In this document: positions 23,380 through 31,555 of the stretch, one piece after another
Numbering within the stretch: position 1 is the first letter of the stretch
How the letters are laid out: each line of letters starts with the position of its first letter
Source of the DNA: a virus
Virus record (IMG/VR): IMGVR_UViG_3300020220_000153
Span: 1 to 37,215 of that record
Direction: 5' to 3' (one strand)
DNA length: 37,215 nt
The notes under the pieces: generated by a model
The model's database searches: none
What the model saw: only the letters and a program-made list of their open reading frames with translations
What the model was told of the DNA's origin: nothing
Position numbers and translations under genes: made by a program

Positions 23380-24198
23380 TTAGCCTTTGGCCACTGGGCT
23401 CTTGCCACCAGCTGAGCCATCTTTCGTGACTGGCTTAGGTGCTGACTCACCCTTTTCTTTGAAATTGTCCTGGCCTGGGACATTCTTAAACTTACCTGCG
23501 CCTGGAAGACTGCCTTCTTTCTTGCTGTATTCATTTGATGGAGCCTTTGGACCAGTTGGGACCACTTCTGCATCGCCTGAGAACTTGACTGGTTTCACAC
23601 CTGCTGCTTCAACCTTAGGTTTAGTTAATGCTGGGCTCTTAGTGTTTGCACCATTGTCCCCGTGAGTTACACTTACTTTCTTGAGTGTTACTGCTTCTTC
23701 TAGATGTTCCTCTGATTCTTCCATTGCTTCATCTTCTTCATCTTCATCTTCCATCATTTCTTCAGACATATCTGCTTCTTCTTCCATTTCTTCGCCTGCA
23801 CCACTAAGTTCTTTTTCGAACTTAGCAATTAGTTCGTCAATTTCGTTTTCAGCGTCAACGATACGATCTTCTAGGTCATCTACTTTATCTTCGATGTCCA
23901 TATCTTCATCGCCGTCTTTTTCCATGTCTTTTGTTAGTTCGTCGCCGGCTTCTTCTGCATCGTGATCTAGTTCTTCTACATCTGAATCATCTTCTGCCAT
24001 AGTTTCATCGGCTTCGATTTCATCCATCATGGATCCAACCATGTCACCTTCTGACATGTCTTTTTCTTCTTCTGCCATGATATTTTCATAAATTTCGCGT
24101 GACTTTTCTACTACGATTTCGTGGAATAACTCGCGAGCTTTTTCTTCATTCTCATTGATAATTAGGTCAATGAGTTCTTCATACTTTTTGTTTTCCAT
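23380..24198 (-). CDS. Acidic prohead core protein (gp67/gp68 position)
   Basis: The 272-residue product is intensely acidic from 40 to 165 (runs of Glu and Asp, including EEMEEEADMSEEMMEDEDEE). It then switches to a Pro, Gly and Lys-rich tail (about 190-272). Its location between gp20 and gp21 matches the minor core proteins gp67 and gp68 of T4. It may neutralise or exclude DNA during prohead assembly and be cleaved by gp21. AAGGAGA precedes the ATG. No homology beyond composition and position can be claimed. Confidence 0.75.
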   Translation of the reverse strand: MENKKYEELIDLIINENEEKARELFHEIVVEKSREIYENIMAEEEKDMSEGDMVGSMMDEIEADETMAEDDSDVEELDHDAEEAGDELTKDMEKDGDEDMDIEDKVDDLEDRIVDAENEIDELIAKFEKELSGAGEEMEEEADMSEEMMEDEDEEDEAMEESEEHLEEAVTLKKVSVTHGDNGANTKSPALTKPKVEAAGVKPVKFSGDAEVVPTGPKAPSNEYSKKEGSLPGAGKFKNVPGQDNFKEKGESAPKPVTKDGSAGGKSPVAKG

Positions 24199-24306
24199 TT
24201 GAAATTCTCCTTGTAAGAAATGGCTTTGTAGATTTATTTATTGAGTATCAATAAAAAGTGTTCAATAAGTGCGATTTTTTTGCGTTTTTAAGGATTTTAG
24301 AGAAAA

Positions 24307-24528
24307 TTATGGAGTTGGGGCCTGAGGCGATGCTCCATACTGTTTACGTATTTGCTCTAAACTTAGTTTTTTTTCATAGTTACGTACATCCAACATTTTA
24401 CGTAAATGTCGTAATTGTTTAAGAGTAAGTTTGGATTTACGTGTAGTTTCCCACTTTGGTTTACTGTTATCATTCTTTACGTCCTGATACCCAGTAAGAG
24501 GGGGATCAAACATTTCAAATAGTTTCAT
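24307..24528 (-). CDS. Small basic head protein (core-like, between gp20 and gp21)
   Basis: The 73-residue product MKLFEMFDPPLTGYQDVKN, then LTLKQLRHLRKMLDVRNYEKK, is basic and helical. It occupies the spot of the small gp67-like gene of cyanophages. There is no Shine-Dalgarno. GATAAATA ends six bases upstream of the ATG. It is followed by 108 non-coding bases to the acidic core gene, with an AATAAATA that may be another weak late box (near 24234-24241). Confidence 0.7.
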   Translation of the reverse strand: MKLFEMFDPPLTGYQDVKNDNSKPKWETTRKSKLTLKQLRHLRKMLDVRNYEKKLSLEQIRKQYGASPQAPTP

Positions 24529-24533
24529 AAAAT

Positions 24534-24541
24534 TATTTATC
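24534..24541 (-). promoter_or_regulatory. Late promoter box abutting a start codon
   Basis: GATAAATA on the minus strand. Counting six bases from its last A, the predicted +1 is 24528, the A of the ATG. It overlaps the gp20 stop region, so transcripts could start at the 73-residue gene without a leader. Confidence 0.5.
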
Positions 24542-26332
24542 TTAAGTTACAGGACTAGCGGGAGTTGCTGGCGCTTCTGGGGCTGCTGGGGCGCCCCCTG
24601 CTGGTGCTGTCGAGACTGGCCCAGCAATATTTTCTGGGCCCAATGCTGCATTGGCTTCTGGAGCTGCTTGTAATTCATCTGCTGAGTCCTGATCACTGGA
24701 AATGTCACTAATAGATAATCCAACGCTACGCAAATCTTTACCAACAGGTTTATCTAATTTTTCATCAGTATTTTCTTGACGCCATAATTTATCATTCTTG
24801 GCCATTTCTTCCTCAGTTAAGCCTAAAAATCTTTCTAGTGCAAAACGTTTGCTAACATAGGGAAATTGTTGTATCGTATTGAAATTATTAGCGCGAACTG
24901 TATCCAGTTCGCCCTGACGATAACTAGCAAAATTTTGTGGAGGATTAAATTGTAATTTAAATAATCCTGCGTCAATACTAAATCCTCTCCAACGTAAGAA
25001 TAATTTAAATTCTTCGTCGAATCTAGTTGCCATATAACTTTGCAAACGTTCACAATATTGATTAAAACGAAATTCTTGAATTAGTGCAGTACCAACTTTA
25101 CCATCAGTCATAATACGCTCACTGTCATCTGGACCAGTTGGCAAGTATGAACTTGGTACACGCAGACCACGTGCTAATCTATTATTGAAATAACGTAGAT
25201 CGTCAATCTCACCTAAATTTTGTCCGCCCTGCATAACTTCTACACTTGATCCGCGACCATCTGCGGTGACTGGAAAGAAGTAATCCTCATTCATTGAAAG
25301 TGGGTTATATGTAGCATCTACAATTGATTGTCCGCCATACACGCTGGGAATTCTACGCTGGTGTATTTCGTTTTTAATGCGCTCTACAAATGCCATAGCC
25401 ATATGACTTGGCATGTTACCTACGTCAATCTTAAATAATCTGCGTTCTGGAGCACGTTGGACACGATAGATTAATACTGCATCTTCAAGTAATTCTTTTT
25501 GTTTGTAAACTTTAAATATATTTTCTAATATACTTTGACCGAATGGCCAAAATCTATCAAGTCCTTCAGTAAGACTAAAATGCACTACATGTTTTGAATC
25601 AATAGCACTTTCGCTTTGACCCAATGTAAAACGACTGCCTGTGGTATTATATGGCATTGCAGGTACAGTGTAAGGTGTATTAGTTCCGCCACCTGTTCCG
25701 CCTAATCCTGTTGCAGGATTAGCAGCAAAATCTGTATTTGTTTTTTGTGCTACGCTTAAATTTTGTAGATTAATATTTAAATCTTTTAATACATATTGCT
25801 CGGGCAGTTTGCCTTCGCTTTCATTCACAATAACTTTGATAACTTTTACCATATCCACCCAAAACAATTTAAATGTTTCTGGGTCTCGCACAAAAACTTG
25901 ATCGCCATACTTAATTGTATTACGAAATATTTTAAATATTCTATGGTTAAGTTCGTTTAAATTAGTCCATTGCTGTAGTTGAGTTTTTAATATTTCAACT
26001 TCGTGTGGCGTAGGATCATCTAAGAATTTAAATGCAAATGGTGTTCCATTTTGTTCATTTGTTTGTGTGCTGAATTCTGATATAATGTCTAAACAAGCAT
26101 TTATTTCAGCGTCAACATCCATCATTTCATATTGATTGTAACGTTCAATACGATTAGGATGTCCAGTGTAGACTTCAGGAAGTCTACTCATGTAGTTACG
26201 GAAACTCCAATCTAAATTGCTATTTTGCGTAGTATTATTAACGCTATTGTTCCAGGCACCAGTGTTACTATTAAGACCGCTAATGGGACTACTAATACCC
26301 GATTTATTTAAAAAACGTTTGGTTAATGGCAT
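24542..26332 (-). CDS. 20: Portal vertex protein gp20
   Basis: The 596-residue protein matches T4 gp20 (524), the dodecameric portal. Diagnostic stretches are YNQYEMMDVDAEINACLDI near 66-84, FKFLDDPTPHEVE and IYRVQRAPERRLFKIDVGNMP near 293-313. YLPTGPDDSERIMTDG and FRWRGFS-like segments follow. The C-terminus is Ala/Pro-rich (APEAPATPASP). An exact TATAAATA late box lies upstream. It is the entry point of the head operon going left. Confidence 0.97.
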   Translation of the reverse strand: MPLTKRFLNKSGISSPISGLNSNTGAWNNSVNNTTQNSNLDWSFRNYMSRLPEVYTGHPNRIERYNQYEMMDVDAEINACLDIISEFSTQTNEQNGTPFAFKFLDDPTPHEVEILKTQLQQWTNLNELNHRIFKIFRNTIKYGDQVFVRDPETFKLFWVDMVKVIKVIVNESEGKLPEQYVLKDLNINLQNLSVAQKTNTDFAANPATGLGGTGGGTNTPYTVPAMPYNTTGSRFTLGQSESAIDSKHVVHFSLTEGLDRFWPFGQSILENIFKVYKQKELLEDAVLIYRVQRAPERRLFKIDVGNMPSHMAMAFVERIKNEIHQRRIPSVYGGQSIVDATYNPLSMNEDYFFPVTADGRGSSVEVMQGGQNLGEIDDLRYFNNRLARGLRVPSSYLPTGPDDSERIMTDGKVGTALIQEFRFNQYCERLQSYMATRFDEEFKLFLRWRGFSIDAGLFKLQFNPPQNFASYRQGELDTVRANNFNTIQQFPYVSKRFALERFLGLTEEEMAKNDKLWRQENTDEKLDKPVGKDLRSVGLSISDISSDQDSADELQAAPEANAALGPENIAGPVSTAPAGGAPAAPEAPATPASPVT

Positions 26333-26349
26333 TGATATATCTCAAAGAC

Positions 26350-26357
26350 TATTTATA
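26350..26357 (-). promoter_or_regulatory. Exact T4 late promoter TATAAATA
   Basis: TATAAATA on the minus strand, 18 bases before the gp20 ATG, in the 25-base gap after the tape-measure gene. This exact match anchors the weaker boxes in the window. Confidence 0.8.
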
Positions 26358-29300
26358 TTATGACCTTGATGCACGTAGTATTTTTTCTTGTGTACTTTGT
26401 TGATTTTGTAGTATATCGATTACCCTTTCCAATCTTAAAATATACTCTCCGGTAGATTTAACTGTTTGATCGGAAACATGTCTCATCGCTGTTTCTACTT
26501 TTTCTGCTATTTGTTGGTTAATACTTTCAGCATTTGTTAAATTACTTTCCTTTGTTTCTTCCATTTTACTTATTTTATCTAAAATAGTATTTGAAATAGA
26601 TATTTGTTTAATTGAATCATTTTTGGTAATTCCTAATGATCCTTCATAAGATGGATTACCCATGGACATTTGACCTAATTGAGCAAGTACACTATTTTTT
26701 GCTAATGGCACAACAGCTTCAAGACCGTGCATTTCTACATCATATCCAGACTTAGGTCCTTGTACAATACCGCCTTCTGCCAACTGTGCGTGTATATGTC
26801 CACCTGTTGATTTTTCAGTTCTATTATTGTATTCATCTATTGCGTGGCTAAAGCCCATTGACTTTAGTTGTGCAACAATGTCTCTACCTTCTTTTACACT
26901 TGGCGTGCTAGTTAGTGTAAAATCTACTGCTCTGCCTTTTGTATGTTGACTATTAGGACTGTTCTGTTGATGATATTGATCATTGAATGATGAAAAATAT
27001 TTAAAGTCAGGAATAGTATTTTGTATTTGTTGTGATAAATCTATTAACCTACTATCTACTCTTGCCCCGGGAGCCTGAACATCTCCTTGTTTTAGTTTAA
27101 GTCCTTCTGCTATAAGATCGCCGCGATCTACTCCACTTGATGTGCTTGCTCCTGCTCCACCACTTAGTGGAGTTTTGCCGCTTACTAGGTCTGCTAGTAT
27201 CTGAAGTCTTTCGTCAGTTACCTTACTAAATGCTGCGGCATGTTCTCTAGTGATTTGAAGTTTTCTTCTTTGTTCTTCTAAATCATCTCTACTTTTAACA
27301 TATTCTTTTTCTAATGCATTTAAAGCTTGAGTGCGGGCACTTACGGATTTTTTTGTTGATGAAATTTTATTTTCTAATTCTGCTAATGATTCCTTAGCAG
27401 CCTTATCTTCAATATACTTTTCTTTAGCCATTATTGGGCCAAATTCACTAAACCCAACTACTACATCGCGCTCCCTTGTAAATCTATCGCGCATTTCTTT
27501 GGCTTCTTTTTCAAGTCTTTTTAATTCTGCTTCGTCATTTTTATTCCATGCATCCCATAATTTTTGACGTTTTGAGACATAGTCTTTTGCCATTTCAACT
27601 TGGCGTTCATCAAATCCTGCTTCTATTTGTTCTACTGTTTTTGATGGCCCAGTAGTTTCTTCTCCAGGTCGCGCTTCGGCACCCGGTACGGCACCAGACT
27701 GTGTGGTAACTGTGGTATTTTGTCTAGTTGCTTCTGTATTTGCTTCAATTGCTAATTTTAAGAAATCTTCATTGCGTGTTCTTTGGTCTGTTAATGTTTG
27801 TGATGCAATCGTTGCTGCTTCTGTTGCTTCTTTTGCTTTTTCTGTGATTTCATTGCTATCACTAAAGAATGATTTAATACCATCATAGTTTTCAATAACG
27901 CCCATTAACCCGCCGGCTACTGCTCCTAATCCTGTACCTATAGGACCAAAGACAGAACCCATCAGAGCAAATTGTGCCGCCGAACCTATTATTCCACCTG
28001 CCGCACTTAATCCTTGCGCGCCCTTTGCATCAACAACGTTTAGGCTTTGTAACATTCCTGCGCCTTGTTGTAGGGCATAACCACCTACCATAGCAGCAGC
28101 GCCGTGACCTCCTACCGTAGCCATATGGCCCATACGATCTCTAACACCTGCGCCGCTAGTAGGAATAATTCCAGTAGTATTTTCGTCGCCTAATACTAAT
28201 CTTCCGAATCTACCTCGTTGTGGTCCACCTGCTTGAGGTCCAGTAGGAGCAACTATGCCTCCTGTGCCCGGTAATGGCATACCTGTGCCAACGCCGCCTG
28301 CCCCTAAAATTCTACCACGAGCCTGTGCCTCTGACATGCCTTGGGCTCGCATTTTTCTATATTGTTTTTGCTGAGCCTTAGTCATGCCTGTAGAACCTAT
28401 AGGCATCATAGCGCCGCCACCTACACAGTTACATATTTCTTGTAGGTTAATAACTCTTACCAACATAGCATTTGCTGGTGTTTGACCTAACTGACCTTGA
28501 CCTGGACCAGTTAAACGACCAAATCTATCTTTGGTATTACTAAATGGGTTTCTACGTGCTTGCGCACTAGTCATAATACCCATAGCATATGTTGCAGCAA
28601 AGGCTGCTGCTGCTAGAACCTTAAAGGAGTCAATAGCATCTTCCATACCAACGGCTAATGGGTTAAAGCGGTCTATTACACGATCTAGGCCTTGCTGGAA
28701 CTTTCTTTCCATTGCTTCCATGTTAGCAACGCCTTCCATTAAGGCGTCCCTAGTAGCCTGCTGTGCATCTACACCTTTTTTACCTGCCTCTAATGCTGCT
28801 TGCGCATTTTTTCTTTGACCAGTGACACCTTGCTCTGATGCCATAGTCATTCGTTCAGTGCTTACTCCTATAGTTTTTGCTAATTCAATACCGGCTGGAC
28901 CTAATTCAGCAATGCCGGTACCAAAACGTTGCATAGTCTTGTCAATTGAAGCAGTGTTTTCATTCATTATATTTGCAGTTACAACAGTGCCTTCTACGCC
29001 TGCTTCTAAATCTCTACCTGCTTTTAATACATCTAGACCGCTTACTTGCAATCGCGCAGTGTATTCAGTCATTACCTTACCGCCGCTGGCAAATGATTGT
29101 AGATAGGCTATCTGCGCTTCTTTATCAAATCTTGAAATGCCTTTTATAGCAGTTTGTATATTTTCAACTTGTTGACGTATTCTTTTTTCAGTATCAAAGT
29201 CTCCGGCTCTATTTGCGTCTGATGCTTGTTTTTCAAGCATCATAATTTTCATTTTAATATTTTCATTTGCTGCTGCTAAGTCAAGTGCTGCTTGCTGTTG

Positions 29301-30032
29301 TTTAATATCGGCTCCAGTTAAATCAGCCAATATAACTAAATTCTTCATGTAGGCTTCAGATGATTTTCTTAGATCAGCAACAGGGCGATTTAAGTTTATA
29401 CCTAATGCGTTGGCTTGTTGTAAATATTTGCCGGTGTATTCAAAAACTTCTTCAAATGTAAATCCTAATTTTCTAAATCCAGTCATGTTTTTGGTGACGA
29501 TATCACCAAATTTCTGCATACCAGTACCTACACTATCACCGACATTTATAAATGCAGCGCCCGCAGTCTTAGCAGCCTTACCAACAGCCTGCATTTGGAA
29601 TGTACTACCACCTGCGGCTTCTGTCACACCTCTTAATGCTTGTGCTGTAAAATGTGCTTGTGCACCTATATCAGCAATCTCATCAAATCCTCTACTAATT
29701 CTATCAGTCTGAGCAAAGACTTGTTCGATCATAATTGCTGAGGCTTTAGCAGCAGCACCTATACTTTTTCCAAAGACACCCATATCAGAGGTTAGTTGTC
29801 CTACAGTATCAGCCAAGCCTTGGAATAAATTGCCGTATTTGCTGAAACCTTTTTCTGCTGAACTAATGGCGCTAACAAAACTCATGGTTGCCTTGCCGGC
29901 ACCCTCGAATGCAACATTCATAGCCTTGCCAAACTTTGAAGTATCGGCTGTTAGTTTAGATTGGATCTTCGACTGTTCAATAATATAAGCTCTAACGCTT
30001 TCTGGGTCGTTTACGTCATATTTTTCTGCCAT
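26358..30032 (-). CDS. Tape-measure-like tail protein with M15-type peptidase domain
   Basis: The 1224-residue protein is Ala/Gly-rich and helical, with mixed amphipathic helices (about 30-460) and Gly-rich transmembrane-like segments (about 650-720, including AAMVGGYALQQGAGM). A long charged coiled coil covers about 800-960. Residues about 1025-1080 read SQHTKGRAVDF and later GGHIHAQ, the H-x(6)-D and HxH zinc ligands of M15/VanY-type peptidases that cut peptidoglycan. Next comes EAVVPLAKNS, a common tape-measure closing motif. T4 gp29 lacks such an enzyme domain. It neighbours gp26 and gp51, supporting a tail role. The peptidase probably helps DNA cross the cell wall. Confidence 0.8.
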   Translation of the reverse strand: MAEKYDVNDPESVRAYIIEQSKIQSKLTADTSKFGKAMNVAFEGAGKATMSFVSAISSAEKGFSKYGNLFQGLADTVGQLTSDMGVFGKSIGAAAKASAIMIEQVFAQTDRISRGFDEIADIGAQAHFTAQALRGVTEAAGGSTFQMQAVGKAAKTAGAAFINVGDSVGTGMQKFGDIVTKNMTGFRKLGFTFEEVFEYTGKYLQQANALGINLNRPVADLRKSSEAYMKNLVILADLTGADIKQQQAALDLAAANENIKMKIMMLEKQASDANRAGDFDTEKRIRQQVENIQTAIKGISRFDKEAQIAYLQSFASGGKVMTEYTARLQVSGLDVLKAGRDLEAGVEGTVVTANIMNENTASIDKTMQRFGTGIAELGPAGIELAKTIGVSTERMTMASEQGVTGQRKNAQAALEAGKKGVDAQQATRDALMEGVANMEAMERKFQQGLDRVIDRFNPLAVGMEDAIDSFKVLAAAAFAATYAMGIMTSAQARRNPFSNTKDRFGRLTGPGQGQLGQTPANAMLVRVINLQEICNCVGGGAMMPIGSTGMTKAQQKQYRKMRAQGMSEAQARGRILGAGGVGTGMPLPGTGGIVAPTGPQAGGPQRGRFGRLVLGDENTTGIIPTSGAGVRDRMGHMATVGGHGAAAMVGGYALQQGAGMLQSLNVVDAKGAQGLSAAGGIIGSAAQFALMGSVFGPIGTGLGAVAGGLMGVIENYDGIKSFFSDSNEITEKAKEATEAATIASQTLTDQRTRNEDFLKLAIEANTEATRQNTTVTTQSGAVPGAEARPGEETTGPSKTVEQIEAGFDERQVEMAKDYVSKRQKLWDAWNKNDEAELKRLEKEAKEMRDRFTRERDVVVGFSEFGPIMAKEKYIEDKAAKESLAELENKISSTKKSVSARTQALNALEKEYVKSRDDLEEQRRKLQITREHAAAFSKVTDERLQILADLVSGKTPLSGGAGASTSSGVDRGDLIAEGLKLKQGDVQAPGARVDSRLIDLSQQIQNTIPDFKYFSSFNDQYHQQNSPNSQHTKGRAVDFTLTSTPSVKEGRDIVAQLKSMGFSHAIDEYNNRTEKSTGGHIHAQLAEGGIVQGPKSGYDVEMHGLEAVVPLAKNSVLAQLGQMSMGNPSYEGSLGITKNDSIKQISISNTILDKISKMEETKESNLTNAESINQQIAEKVETAMRHVSDQTVKSTGEYILRLERVIDILQNQQSTQEKILRASRS

Positions 30033-30041
30033 TTATATGCT

Positions 30042-30065
30042 CACTAAATACATTACTATTTAGTG
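30042..30065. promoter_or_regulatory. Bidirectional late promoter palindrome
   Basis: CACTAAATA (30042-30050) and its reverse complement (30057-30065) form a perfect 9-bp inverted repeat with a 6-base loop between divergent genes. Each arm contains CTAAATA in the direction of its gene, close to the late box. The minus-strand gene starts 25 bases and the plus-strand gene about 50 bases away. Confidence 0.45.
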
Positions 30066-30099
30066 CCAAAATTACACTATTATTGAGGTTAATCCATTT

Positions 30100-30924
30100 A
30101 TGAATACTAATCCTTTAAAACAGTATTTTCGTCGCCCTAGCGTTTATTTAAAACTTCCTAGCGGGGGTCAAGGATATCCAGAAGGTTCTATCACACTTAG
30201 TGATTCAGGTGAACTTCCTGTCTATCCAATGACCGCTATAGATGAAATTACTAGTAAAACTCCAGACGCACTGTTTAATGGTACTGCTGTTGTTGAAATT
30301 ATTAAAAGTTGTGTACCAGATATTAAAGATCCATGGGTAATAAAGAATATTGATATTGATAGTATCTTAATTTCTATACGTGCTGCTTCAGGAGCAGGAA
30401 GTATAGATGTGAACACTAAATGCCCAAAGTGTTCAAATGAAGCCATGTATGGTGTTAATTTAGTGAGCGCACTTAATACTATGAAAAGTGGCGATTATAA
30501 TAAAGAACTATCAATAAATGATTTAAAAATTAAGTTTAAACCGTTAGATTATCGTGAATTAAATCGATCTAGTTTAGAACAAATGGAGATACAAAAACTT
30601 TTTACATCAATTGAAGGCACTGAAGATATAGCACAAAAGAATAAGTTAACAGAACAAGCATTACGTGGCCTTACTGATTTAACTATGGAACTAGTTTCTA
30701 AAGCAATAGATTATATAAAAACTCCAGAAACCATAGTGTCTCAGCCTGAATATATTTTAGAATTTTTAAAGAATGTAGATATGAAAGATTATGTAACTAT
30801 ACGTGATTATAATGCTAGCCTTCGCTCACAGGCATCTTTAAAACCACTCGATATAAAGTGTACGGAGTGTGGGAACGAGTTTGAACAACCGTTTACACTA
30901 AACATGTCTGATTTTTTCGGCTAA
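30100..30924 (+). CDS. 26: Baseplate hub subunit gp26 (zero frame)
   Basis: The 274-residue product matches the T4 gp26 family of baseplate hub assembly proteins. Recognised blocks are LPSGGQGYPEG near 19-29, VYPMTAIDEITSKTPDALFNG near 41-61, and a conserved CVPDIKDPW. Four Cys (C108/C111, C254/C257) form a zinc-ribbon-like pair, TKCPKC and IKCTECG. It ends NMSDFFG. A GAGG ribosome site precedes the ATG. The final codons are a -1 slippery heptamer, so some ribosomes may continue into the gp51 frame. It is divergent from the tape-measure gene. Confidence 0.93.
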   Translation: MNTNPLKQYFRRPSVYLKLPSGGQGYPEGSITLSDSGELPVYPMTAIDEITSKTPDALFNGTAVVEIIKSCVPDIKDPWVIKNIDIDSILISIRAASGAGSIDVNTKCPKCSNEAMYGVNLVSALNTMKSGDYNKELSINDLKIKFKPLDYRELNRSSLEQMEIQKLFTSIEGTEDIAQKNKLTEQALRGLTDLTMELVSKAIDYIKTPETIVSQPEYILEFLKNVDMKDYVTIRDYNASLRSQASLKPLDIKCTECGNEFEQPFTLNMSDFFG

Positions 30925-30962
30925 GGCTTCTTTATCTCGCTCCTGACGAAATTAAGAAGCTC
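30912..30962 (+). promoter_or_regulatory. -1 programmed ribosomal frameshift site
   Basis: T TTT TTC at 30912-30918 is read in the gp26 frame (GAT TTT TTC), a canonical X XXY YYZ slip site. GCTTCTT (30926-30932) pairs with AAGAAGC (30954-30960) as a 7-bp stem plus a possible G-U pair, seven bases after the heptamer, with a 21-base loop. Both spacing and stem size fit known -1 signals. The zero frame stops at 30922-30924, just after the slip site. Confidence 0.8.
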
Positions 30963-31148
30963 ATAGATCAATACGAAAAAGACGTTAATACAATTAAAAA
31001 AAATGCTCTATCAATAGCATGGTATATGCGTGGTGGTATTTCCTATACAGATGTTTTAAACTTAAGTCAAGAGGAATATGACATGTGTAATAAATTAATT
31101 GAGCAAAATCTTGAAACAACCAAAAAGAGTAATTTACCATTCTTTTAA
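30918..31148 (+). CDS. 51: gp51-like baseplate hub domain, expressed by -1 frameshift
   Basis: In the -1 frame, 76 codons follow: RLRLLYLAPDEIKKLIDQY, then ALSIAWYMRGGISYTDVL, ending LETTKKSNLPFF. These match T4-like gp51 (WYMRGG and the TTKK-LPFF end are conserved). No ATG, GTG or TTG lies in frame between the upstream TGA (30909) and WYM (30-odd codons in). The gp51 part is therefore best read as the C-terminus of a gp26-gp51 fusion of about 349 residues. T4 has gp51 as a separate assembly protein. A 1-base deletion in the sequence is the alternative. Confidence 0.85.
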   Translation, partial: RLRLLYLAPDEIKKLIDQYEKDVNTIKKNALSIAWYMRGGISYTDVLNLSQEEYDMCNKLIEQNLETTKKSNLPFF

Positions 31149-31167
31149 AGTTGTCCTACGGACAACT
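31149..31167 (+). terminator. Hairpin after gp51 (weak terminator)
   Basis: AGTTGTCC and GGACAACT pair perfectly around TAC, directly after the gp51 stop. No U-tract follows at once (a T-rich stretch begins about 23 bases on), so it may be a stabilising 3' hairpin rather than a classical terminator. Confidence 0.5.
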
Positions 31168-31184
31168 ACTTCGTTCGCTATCGC

Positions 31185-31310
31185 TCACTCAGTTTCTTTT
31201 AAATTATTCTTGGATTTATATATTTTGCCGCTTTGAAGCCATGGTAGTGCTATTACAGCACTACCAAAGATTGAACTTGCCTGCCCATCATCCATGTCGT
31301 TTGTTCCCAT
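31185..31310 (-). CDS. Candidate 41-residue protein
   Basis: ATG at 31310 with AGGA seven bases upstream opens MGTNDMDDGQASSIFGSAV, then IALPWLQSGKIYKSKNNL. A hydrophobic patch with Trp follows an acidic head and ends in a basic, Asn-rich tail, a protein-like pattern. The 10-bp inverted repeat at 31242 falls inside it, so selection may act on RNA rather than protein. It overlaps the 61-codon frame below by 58 bases. Confidence 0.4.
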   Translation of the reverse strand: MGTNDMDDGQASSIFGSAVIALPWLQSGKIYKSKNNLKETE

Positions 31311-31438
31311 AATACTATCCTGTTTTGATGTATTATGCTACCGGTTATACTGTAAAGTTTATGGACTGTAGTTGTAGACTCATCATCTACTATAACGCAT
31401 GTTACATATCCGCAAAACGAAATAAGATATGTACTCAT
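31253..31438 (-). CDS. Candidate 61-residue protein
   Basis: ATG at 31438 opens MSTYLISFCGYVTCVIVDD, with a hydrophobic N-terminal strand. No ribosome site precedes it. Its last 19 codons overlap the start of the 41-residue frame. It may be real, or a chance frame in a structured region. No family is recognised. Confidence 0.25.
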   Translation of the reverse strand: MSTYLISFCGYVTCVIVDDESTTTVHKLYSITGSIIHQNRIVLWEQTTWMMGRQVQSLVVL

Positions 31439-31555
31439 TGAGGGTTCGCAAACCTTTCGATTGCCCTCTCGGTATACGATACTATAAAAGTATCTTTACT
31501 CCAGATCCGCAGGCTACTGGCTTCCCAGGCTTGCTCAAGGAGGATAGTTAAACTA

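Larger units (their letters stand above)
31149..31555. other. 407-base convergent interval with many hairpins, no certain gene
   Basis: Between convergent gp51 and the nuclease gene this stretch has a series of perfect stems: 31149-31167 (8 bp), 31242-31266 (10 bp, TGGTAGTGCT with its complement, loop ATTAC), 31440-31468 (5 bp), 31478-31494 (6 bp), a three-part nested stem 31499-31542 (4, 6 and 4 bp, with one G-U) and 31543-31557 (7 bp). No tRNA fold could be drawn. It may be a convergent terminator array, a structured RNA, or two overlapping small genes (listed separately). Confidence 0.5.
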
